Positions 1 through 11,600 of a DNA stretch of 64,000 bases are shown piece after piece (position 1 is the first letter of the stretch; every line of letters begins with the position of its first letter). Location of the stretch: positions 10,484,001 through 10,548,000 of the forward strand of contig OV121092.1 of the NCBI GenBank assembly GCA_921293015.1, in the 5' to 3' direction. The position numbers and the translations under genes are program-made. The stretch is from Phorcus lineatus. Taxonomy: Eukaryota; Mollusca; Gastropoda; Trochida; Trochidae. A model generated the notes under the pieces. That model did no database searches and was not told the origin of the DNA. It saw only the letters and a program-made list of their open reading frames with translations.

Positions 1-662
1 GAGTGAAACAGAATTGTACGTAAATCACTGGACCGACACTTGCTTGGGTGGGTAGACATTTCATCTCGCTTTTAGAGTATGTATATCATCTAGTGTATAG
101 ATTTACTGCATCATCTTTAACAAAATACAGCTGCATGTCAAAAGTTTGTTCACCTACTACTGTATGTTGCTGCTAATATCATATAATTTAGGTTTAGTTT
201 GAACGTCAATAAAATAACTGTAGGAGAACTGACTAAAGTTAATGTGTGAAGTAGCCATTCTTTAGCTTATTTATTCTTTCCTACAAAAATTCGAATTTTG
301 ACATGATGAATTAGACAGAAGGGATCATATTTTCGAAATTCCATTTCGACGCTCTGAGACAACATTTAGAAAAAAACATATTGCCTTAATGCAAATGTAC
401 AAACATGACTTGTGTTTAAAGCTGTTGACCATTCATAAAGGATTTTGTAGAGAAATATACAAATTAGTGTTTTAGAAATTTTAGCCCCTGGTCACTGCAG
501 TAACCTGCCAAAACTATTACGGTTTAATGTCGGGTGTGGCACACAACTGTTTTTAGGTGCAATATACCTTCGCTTCTATATTGAAAATTTTGAAATAATC
601 CGTTTCTTTTTCGCATCGCTACAATGCTTTAAAGATATGCAGCTGTAAGCAAAAGTGAAAAT

Positions 663-693
<31 letters not shown>

Positions 694-2374
694 ATTTATT
701 CAGTTTCTATTCCCTCTGACTCATACAACATACATGTATGATATGAATCATAGCATGCTTTATACCTTTACAACTAACTGTAGCATTATTGAAGTGAAAA
801 CTTAATTGCGTACTTTACTGAGATACTTCCCATTTGTTTAAGAGTTTTTATATTTTGTGTGTACATTAAATTTAAGAACTTGTCGAGAGATGGTGGACTG
901 AAGTGGTTGTCATGAAAGCAGAGTTGAAATTCATCCTCAATATGAGATATATTTTAAGAAGAACAAAAAGAGCAGTCTTTCTTCCCTTAGAATGTTATAA
1001 TGGCGGCCAATTTCTATGGCTAGAAATATAATGTTAGAAAGGTTTAAAGGCAGCTTTGAAGTTGTAATTTGAATGTACAAAGAAGCACTGCGTCATGTTT
1101 TACTTCCTATTCTCAAAAACTACTTGTAATACAAGTTAACCTATGAGACACAATTGATCAACGATTATTCAGAAAAAATAATGATTGGTCAAAATAGTAG
1201 TTGTTCATTTAAATAAGGTAAAAATCGATGTTCGCTTGTTTACAGCATGAATATTTTCATGAACATTGCTAAACACTTAAATAAAGAGAAAAATGGGGGT
1301 GCTAAATTTTAGTGAACTGATTTTCACAAAAATCCAAGATAGCCGCCAATACGGCCACGAAACCCGAAAAATTTTCATACAAGTGCGGTTACATTCAAAG
1401 CAAATGGCAGAATAAAACAATTGAACTTAGTTGAGATGACATTAGGGAATTTCTTCACAGTTGCGGCCATGTTCATACACTGAAGGCTTTGTCTCTGTGG
1501 ACTTAACTGATGCTGTGTAAGACTAATTATAAATTCACATAGGCGTATATACATCCTTTGTCATCTGCTTTCTTCGTTCTTAAGCTCTTTTTATACTCAG
1601 AAACTCACTTCATTACACAGACGTTAACATACTAAATCTCGCTCGACTATAACCTTACTTGTTGCCAGAGTTCGCTGCCCCCTTTGTAATTGAATAATGG
1701 ACATGACCTCCTTTTAACGACGTTCATTTCTGAAGGGGATGTATGTAGTCATTGTGCTTCAGCTTAAAAGAACCTTTTTGTTGGTTCAATGTTTGACCCT
1801 GAGTCTACAAAACATAATTTTTGTTATTACAGTAGTAATAGCGAAAGCAATGTCTTGTTGAAAGGATTAGTGATAAACGGGATAAGTATGCCTACCTACA
1901 GGTACCTTGCAATGTCTGTCCGCTATAACCTGTTGTCCTGAAGACGTCTGCTTACTGTCAATGCGCTGACACGGTGCCATAGATTTTATTTTTCTGATGA
2001 CGTCATAGGGCTACACTCTTGCCCGAACTTAGTGATTGGCGATTCCAGGACCTTGGCACTGTATCAAGATATCTCCCAAAAGAGTCCTATTGAATGCTCT
2101 CTTGCGTCGATCCATACTGCATTTAAAGGTGGCCAAGCTTTCACTGAGTATCGTCTGCCACTTTGCTAAACTTACGCAGTTGTTGCAAGTTGCACTCTGT
2201 ACATAATGGTCAGGACAGTTTAAGATAGATATGTATGGATTAAAATGTAAGGCAAGAGTTACTGTATAGTTTATTCAATGTATGCCAATACAAAGATGGT
2301 GTTCTGATATCTTCATCTTCATGTAGATAGAATACTCGTTTGTAAGTGAATTATCAGTGCATCTTTATATTCAG
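1..2374. other. Non-coding upstream flank of the transporter gene
   Basis: No open frame of note and no exon could be supported here. A short ACAG-type microsatellite lies at about 661-693. A perfect donor-like GTAAGT at 2341 sits only about 34 bases before the acceptor of the first recognised transporter exon, too close to be an intron. If the transporter has a 5' non-coding exon it may lie here or before the window, but I could not identify one. Confidence 0.5.
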
Positions 2375-2382
2375 ATTTCAAA

Positions 2383-2577
2383 ATGGCACACGAGACATGG
2401 ACGGCCCATCTGGACTACTTCATAATGCTACTTGGCTACAACCTTGGACTGGGAGCGCTGTGGAAATTTCCCTATCTGTGTATGAGGAATGGTGGAGGTA
2501 TGTGTTCTCGAAGCCTTTTTATGAAAACATTAAAATTGTAAGTGTATGTGTGTACGTGTGTTTGTGAGAGAGAGAGT

Positions 2578-2631
<54 letters not shown>

Positions 2632-5600
2632 AGGGAGACATATACACACACACGCACGCGCACACACACACACCCGGGAAACGACAAACAGAGAATGTGA
2701 GAGAGTTAATACACTTTATTCCTTATGCACGTATTTGTGCGCAGTGTGTTTGACCAGACACGTAATATAATTTTCTATTTGTGCGTAAGAATTGAGTCGT
2801 AAAGGAAATTGTGAAACATATTTCTACCTGATATTGAAAACCACATGATCTCCTGATTGTAAAACCCCGGGAAATCTCTCGCTCCTATCAATACCCTGAT
2901 CTATTTTAAGCAAATTTTCTCGTACGGCTGGATCGGCTTGATATTCGTGGCTTAGTTCAACTGTTATAATTTCAGCCAATGGAATGTCGTTATGCAAGGA
3001 ATTTATTGCTACAATCTTCGGATTTTCCATCCGGGTTGTGCCACTGTTACTGAATGCGACTCGTCTAATTGGCTGGTAAGATATTTAGCGATATGGCGAT
3101 TTTGGCTTGAAAGAGATCGGGGTATTAGGAAGGAACGAGAGCGGATTCATATATATTCATATACGCTGCTTTGGCAGGATGGGGAATCCCTGTTTGTGGT
3201 TTCGTACACACGCTTATTGCGTATTCGGACACCCGCGAGAGCGTTCCGGGAATTACTTACTACGCACTGCGCATCACGCTTTACGCATTCCATATTCTTT
3301 CAATTTTTTTAGTTCAAAGTGTTAAATACGCAGTACGTACTATGCATCATGCCCTACGTTATACGTACATATTGAATCTTGGCCCTACATTTGCATCGTC
3401 CATCCTCAGGGAGCCTAAGATAAACATAATATTGTATCCATGGTACCTTATCTCTTCAAGACCCTTCAAATTAATATGGATTATCTACAGAAAAACACCA
3501 TTAATCAAGTACCTGATAAGAGTTAAGACTTGAATTCCTAGACACATGTGAACAGCCTTCTTCGACCCAGAGTCCAAACAATATATCTGGTCAACAGACT
3601 CCATTGCATCTTGAGTGGCAGCAGTCGCCTTCATAACGAATTTGTAAACTCACTGGGGGAATGGTCATCTTCATAACGAATTTGTAAACTCACTAGGGGA
3701 AGGTCATCTTCATAACGAATTTGTAAACTCACTAGGGGAATGGTCATCTTCATAACGAATTTGTAAACTCACTAGGGGAAAGGTCATCTTCATAACGAAT
3801 TTGTAAACTCACTAGGGGAATGGTCATCTTCATAACGAATTTGTAAACTCACTAGGGGAAAGGTCATCTTCATAACGAATTTGTAAACTCACTAGGGGAA
3901 TGGTCATCTTCATAACGAATTTGTAAACTCACTAGGGGAAAGGTCATCTTCATAACGAATTTGTAAACTCACTAGGGGAAAGGTCATCTTCATAACGAAT
4001 TTGTAAACTCACTAGGGTAAAGGTCATCTTCATAACGAATTTGTAAACTCACTGGGGGAATGGTCATCTTCATAACGAATTTGTAAACTCACTAGGGGAA
4101 TGGTCATCTTCATAACGAATTTGTAAACTCACTGGGGGAATGGTCATCTTCATAACGAATTTGTAAACTCACTAGGGGGAAGGTCATCTTCATAACGAAT
4201 TTGTAAACTCACTAGGGGAATGGTCATCTTCATAACGAATTTGTAAACTCACTGGGGGAATGGTCATCTTCATAACGAATTTGAAAACTCACTAGGGGAA
4301 AGGTCATCTTCATAACGAATTTGTAAACTCACTAGGGGAATGGTCATCTTCATAACGAATTTGTAAACTCACTAGGGGAAAGGTCATCTTCATAACGAAT
4401 TTGTAAACTCACTAGGGGAATGGTCATCTTCATAACGAATTTGTAAACTCACTAGGGGAATGGTCATCTTCATAACGAATTTGTAAACTCACTAGGGGAA
4501 TGGTCATCTTCATAACGAATTTGTAAACTCACTAGGGGAAAGGTCATCTTCATAACGAATTTGTAAACTCACTAGGGGAATGGTCATCTTTATAACGAAT
4601 TTGTTAACTCACTAGGGGAAAGGTCATCTTCATAACGAATTTGTAAACTCACTAGGGGAAAGGTCATCTTCATAACGAATTTGTAAACTCACTAGGGGAA
4701 TGGTCATCTTCATAACGAATTTGTAAACTCACTAGGGGAATGGTCATCTTCATAACGAATTTGTAAACTCACTAGGGGAATGGTCATCTTCATAACGAAT
4801 TTGTAAACTCACTAGGGGAATGGTCATCTTCATAACGAATTTGTAAACTCACTAGGGGAATGGTCATCTTCATAACGAATTTGTAAACTCACTAGGGGAA
4901 TGGTCATCTTCATAACGAATTTGTTAACACACTAGGGGAATGGTCATCTTCATAACGAATTTGTAAACTCACTAGGGGAATGGTCATCTTCATAACGAAT
5001 TTGTAAACTCACTAGGCGAAAGGGCATCCGAACTCGTGACCCACTCGTTCTGTAGCAACAAAAAAGAATAAAACATGTTAACAGTTAACACACATGACAA
5101 TTGTGTTTTATCTCGACTTGGACAGCAATGTCGGCTACTTATTGGCTAAAAGCGGTCAAGTGCCGTAGGTATATTTTTCTATGTTAATCTGGGTCACGCG
5201 TAACAGAGACGACGTACTGCCAAGAGTTATCTCCCTTGTCCCACTGTTAGGTAATCAAAGGCTACGCTACACTGGTATGTTGAAACCTACCGTTACTAGC
5301 TTAATGTATTTTCCACTTATTGAAGTCATTTCGCTTATATTTAATGGAACAAATAAGTTCTTGTAAAAATGAAACTTCGTTCTCGTTTGATATTTAACTC
5401 GAACACATGATATATCTCCATACACAACACGGTCTCGTTATATGGGGGTAATTATCTTCGTGTAACTGCACTAAAGGGTACGATATCTAAGTGATGTCTT
5501 AATCTGCCCGCATGATATCAGATATCATACCTCAATAAAGAAATATTTTACACTGTCAAGGAGTGGAATCGAACCACCGATCTATTGAAATGTCGCCTAA

Positions 5601-8600
5601 CAACTTATCAACTGCGCCACTATGACAGTGACGTCTGATAGAGGAAGTTATCACAGTTTTATGTATGTAGTACAGTACATACATAAAATTCTGTTAAATA
5701 CATGTAGTACAGTATACGTGTTTAACATGTGAGATTTCGAACTTCGTTTGTGTGAGCATTTGATTTTGTGGAGATGATAGAATTAGTCACTCGCTGACGA
5801 GTTTGTGTCGGGAAGCAAGGAGCCATAACATTTGTTCTGCCATGTAATTTATAACAATAGATAGTAATTGCGATGTTGTTTATATATAATGAAGTACGAT
5901 AAAGGCACGTTTTTTAGCATTCTTGTTGTATCACATTCACAAACCAGGGAGCTTAATCATTTAAGTTTCCACATTCATATCTTCTAAAAATGATAACAAA
6001 AAACCCTCAGCGAATATTTATTTGTTTGAGAAAGTCCCGTTACAGTTTACAAAGGTGTAACGCGAATCGCCTAGATCAACGTTTGGTGTCACAACCCTTG
6101 TAGAACCAGTACCGCGATCAGGTTGTTGGTCAGGCTGCTGGTCAGTTTTGTCAGCTGCTGGCGTTGGGTGAACACGTTTGGCACCGTTTAGAACTCTGCT
6201 GAGAAACAAAATCATATGTAGGCCTATATACTTTAATGAAAAGAAAATTGAAATGAGTGAACTATTTTTGTTAAGTAAGTACAGTTTGTTGAATCATTCT
6301 TTAGAAAGAAAAATGATGACATTTTTTTAACAAATATTTTATTCATCATTGTATCCCATTACGTACCTGAAAAAGTTCGGTGTCCTGTTAGTGCCATGAT
6401 TGTGCCATGCATGATTAAGTGTTCATCTACACCACCTCTGAAGAGTGTTGTGGCTGCTGTAGCACGTAAAGAATGTTTGGTGTAATGTCCAGTCAGTCCT
6501 GCGTCCTTGGCCATGTCCTGCAGCATGTTATGTCCGACTGTTTGCCGGCTAAACCAAACTTTGTCGTTTGGCAGCAGATAGAGCTACATATTTACGTATG
6601 CGTACATGCATGTATGCATATGAAATGGAAGATATCAGTATAATATCAATGTAACACTACATTGTGTACATGTATTATACATTGTCATTTCGTTGTTTCG
6701 TTTTATGTTTTATAATACTGTTTACCTCGGTCCGATACTGATAAACATGCTCGGCAGAGCCTCGCATGTTTATCAGTATCGTACCTCGGGAAGAAGTTTC
6801 CCCTCTGTAATCGGATACAAAGTATCCTCATATAACCTCTATAGTTGTACGTTATTACTTTATTAATGTCTTTATAAACGTTAGTCAACAAAATATCAAT
6901 TGATATTCTTAATCAAATTATTCACTTTCCAAAATGAAAGGTATTGAATATAAACTTGGCCTTGTTGTGTATGGCAAATAGCGACCAAGCACTCGGCGTT
7001 AGCTGTGATATCGCCCTCTCGCTACCGCTCGCGGGCGATATCACAGCTAACGCCTCGCGCTTAGGTCGCTATTTCACCCATATCAAACTCGTGGACACAT
7101 GGTAACTTATAGTATCCCCCACTCAAAATGATTAGCTTTCACGACAGACGAATGTCAGACTAATTCCTGACTCGCCGTGATTGCAGTTTGAAACCAAACG
7201 TGTAAAAGTTTAAGAAATGCTATTTCAATACATCTATTACAATTCTACAATTCCTTATAATTTCTTCTTCACGTCATGGGATGGTAAACTGTACTTAAGG
7301 GCTCCTAAACTTTGCTAAAATCTAGTCTCTCAGTACCCTTATTGTTCACGACATGCAAAATTCTGTATTTTCCCACATATTGTAGACCTGAATACAGTTT
7401 TGTATTGTATTGAATTGAATTGGATCATTGTTTTACAGGGGCTTTCCTGGTCCCCTTCCTGATATTCACCATCATCGGTGTCATACCCTGTGTCTTCCTG
7501 GAGACGACTATTGGTCAGTTCTCTCAGAGTGGAGCTGTCAAGGTTTGGAACCTCTCCCCACCATTTAAAGGTACTGTCATAGCTTATCATGCATGCCAAA
7601 CTGACTTCATAAATATTATTGAGGTTTTTGAGGCTAGTGAACTTTTTTATTTGTCGGTGGTAATTTACTGTTTTATTTTATTTTTATTTTCCTACATTTT
7701 CTCCTTTATTTTTCCTCTTGCAGGAATGGGAGCCGGGATGGTGATAATGTCCATGATATTCGCTACCTATTACCCTAGTCTGTTTGCCTGGTTTCTTTAC
7801 TACATCTACCATATTATCGCCCCTAAGATTCCCTGGGTGCACTGTGACAATCCCTGGAACACCCCTTCCTGTATCTCGCAGTATGACGTCACCAACGAGA
7901 CCTCTGCGAACCTATCCGCCAAGGAGCACGAAATGGTGACGTCAAACCTAACGGCAACTCATTCTGACTATAACAACGTCAGTTATGGAAATGGAACTCT
8001 ATTGACAGAACCCGGTCTTACCGCTGCAGAAGAGTTTTGGAGGTTGAGTAAAATCGTCTCTTTAATGATATTTGGATATTTTGTTTAGATAGAAACAATT
8101 TGGTAAATAATTATTTCTGTTACTAAAAATATTCCAATCCTTTTTAGGTTTGGTTGGTCAAACGATGTAACATTGAGTAGCGTTATTACGTTTTGCTATA
8201 GAACGTATGATTAAATCATACTGACGTTCATCAGAGTCGGATCCAAACGCTGTCGTTAGACATGTCTGGAGGAAGTTAAAGTTGCTTTATATATACGTAC
8301 GTGTGAAAATATTAGATACAGAGTGCTGGAGATCACGGACGGACTACAGGATATCGGTGGAATACGCTGGCCACTGGTTCTGTGTCTAGCCATCGTCTAT
8401 TGCGGCATCTTCCTCGTCATGTTTAAAGGGGTCAAGGTTTCAGGAAAGGTGAAGTTCAATGTGATATTATTTCTCTGTCGCGCCAGCCAAGAAAAAAGTT
8501 ATATATCTTTAATACACTTATTTCTGATACCGTGTACTATGCACTGCAGAACTCTGACCCTTCAGTATTATAATACTGTAAGTCTACATAAAATCTAAAC

Positions 8601-11600
8601 TTGATTTCAGAACTTTAAACAAAATGTGAGTCAACTCATTAATCAACCAAAGTTTCAACATAATACTGAATAAGTTAAGTTTTGTTTATATCATTCATTA
8701 CGGCCGGTATTTGCTGGTTTCGGTTTTTACTTTATACACTCTTTTACATTTTATGACACACAATAATTATCCGATCAATTGTTGTAAATGACTAGTACGA
8801 AGCTTTTAATCATCCGAGCGCGAGCGAGGTTTATACACGAATTTGTCGTAGGTTCTTTAAAGTCTTAAAACGCTTTACGTAACGATTTATTCATTGTAAG
8901 TCCGTTTTAATTACATATCGTAAATTGAAAACAAATTGAAATAAATAAGAATAGACTTCGTGCCTTCAGAAAGCTGCCTGCCGCTCTTGTGGCGGTTTTT
9001 CCCCTGACACAAGAAGCAATTGTTGATTGACACAACAGTCTAAAAAGAACGTTTACTTACGCTGAAACTGTCATTGCCAAACAATAGTAAAATTTACACA
9101 TGTGCCTAAATTGTAAATATGACATTATTTATGTTTCCTCATATTAGAAATAAATTCAATACTGTTACAGGTGGTGTATGTCACCGTGTGCACCCCTTAT
9201 ATCCTGCTGATTGTATTCCTCATCCGGGGCTGTTTACTTCCGGGAGCTGCGCATGGGATCTACTACTACATCTACCCCAACTTCGAGAAACTAATGGACC
9301 CTGAGGTATGACATTCTGCTAAATCAGCGAATATAAATCCGCTCTCGCTCCTTCCTCATACCCTGATCGCTTTCAAGCCAAAAGCCTCGTAACGCTAGCT
9401 ATCTAACCAGCCAAGACGACGCGCATTCAGCAACAGCGACACAACCCGGGTGAAAATATCCGTTGAGTTCAAAATTGTAGATCACGCTACATTCCATTGG
9501 ATGAAAACGTAACAGGTGAACTAAGCCAAGAATATCAAGCTGATCCAGCCTTACGAGGCATTTGGTCCAAAAGCGATCAGGGTATGAAGAAGGAGCGAGA
9601 GCGGATTTATGTAAGCTGATTTAGCAGAATGGAGGTATGACTTCGGAAGGACAGTATTCCGTTTCATTATGTTAAGGTAAATTAATGAATTACTATATTA
9701 TTGTGTGGTATTCTATTATTTGTACTTATACATGCACGATGAAAAATAACCTTTCCGTTGACAAATTAATCTAACAGTTGTGAATGACCTGTGTTTACAA
9801 TATTTTGACAACAGTGACATACAGCTCCCCAGTATAAATCGTGGCCCACTGCAGGCGATGCCACCTGGCGAGGCGGAGCGTTGATGTCAGAGTATACAAA
9901 CCTCTGGGAATTCAGTTTGCGTTTTGAACCAGAAAATATTTCATTAGATAGTGATTTATCTAATCTATCTTTTAACTTTTTAGTCTGTAATGTAATTCAC
10001 TGGTAAAAAACGATTTTCGAAGCATAACTCAATCGAATAATCGTTGAGGTTCAGTGGCATGACCAGCGAATATTATTATATTATGGAGTTGGGTTCGAGA
10101 AGCTCTTTCGTCAAAATATTTGCAGTTTCCGTTTTAAGACACAGATATTTGAAAAAGGGCATTACAGGTAATTGTAGATAGCCCAAGGTACATTCTATAG
10201 AATATCCCAAGGTAGCAGTACATGTCCCCGACAGAAGGTTTACCTGAGAAAGGGTTAACCTCCAAAACGACGAAAATATTACACGTGAGGTTTTTTATAT
10301 TGACTGTGTATTATAGACCTCGCAGTACCTGGTCCGTTCGTGCTACCATAAAATCCTTCCACAAAATCTATACCTCCCATAAAATCAAAATTTGGCCCAA
10401 AGTTACTCATGAGGTTATGTGTCTTTTGAAGATTGGAACCTAAAGAATTGAAAGTAGGATTAAAAAGGCCAAATTAAAGACTTCGTTTAATTTCTGGAGC
10501 ATAATTCGAAAATTTTATGAATTAATAACATCAAATTTGGTATGCAGGTTACTTATGTGGTGGATTGTGCCTTTTTGTGTTACAACTCAAGACTGCGGCT
10601 TATTCCCCGACTTTGTATTAATTTCCAGAGAATATACTCTTAGACCTCGTAACTTCAACTTTTAAATGAAGTAACCTATGTGTTAATCTTTAACAATAAA
10701 AATTTGTAACAATTTTTAATATGATCCTCACTCATTGATATGGATATAAGTAATCATTTGTTTGTTAAAGATCTGGATAGAGGGGTGCAACTACGCACTG
10801 TTCTCAATGTCTGTGGCCCTGGGAGGTCTGATCACATTGGCAGGACACAACAAGTTCTCCAACAACTGCTTTAGGTACTTGGGGAATGACACATTTAAAC
10901 AATAAACAAAGCATCTGTCCAACGCAAAGATTTTCGTTTTATAATAATAATATTAATATTAATATTAATAAGTAGTCTTGCATTGCGCCAAAAATACTCC
11001 AATCACGCAAATGTGGTTGCTCGTGGTGCAGCTTTACACATGGTGGTATTTGTGGAACAAGTGAGTCTTGAGCTCTGACTGAAATGTGTCTAGGGATGGT
11101 GCTTTCTTCAGAGCTAACGGCAAAGAATTCTATAGTGAGGCAGAAGTGAAAGAGAAAGACTGATGTCCATAAGTTTACAAACGGAGCTGGGAGTTGAAGG
11201 TAAATCTGAGTGTTTTAGGAGGAAGATACTCTTCAATAAGGTCAGACAGATAGGTTGGAGCTATGTTCTGCATGCACTTGTAGGTCAGACTGAGGATTTT
11301 ATACTCAACGCTCGGTTGGATGGGCAACCAATGTAGCTGGATCAGAGCTGGTGAAATATGAGATCTTTTCTTGGTTTTACTGATGAGCCTTGCTGATGCG
11401 TTTTGAATACGTTGGAGTGTGGAGATGAAGTCCTGACGAGCATTCCCCAGGAGACTATTACAGTAGTCTAGCCTGGAGAGAATGAGTGATCTGACAAGAT
11501 GGTGAGTGGCTTCAAACGTTATTAGATGACGGATAGAGGCAGTGCTACTTAAATGGTAGTAACAGGCCCTACTCAGGGTGTTCACATGAACCTCCATTGA

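Noticed and set aside
2472-2770. Open frames over the GA/CA repeat on both strands
   Set aside because: Pure low-complexity translation of a microsatellite; no start context or domain.
3626-5022. CRISPR array
   Set aside because: Units are contiguous with no unique spacers, and the genome is eukaryotic. The same holds for the 37-bp array at 49308.
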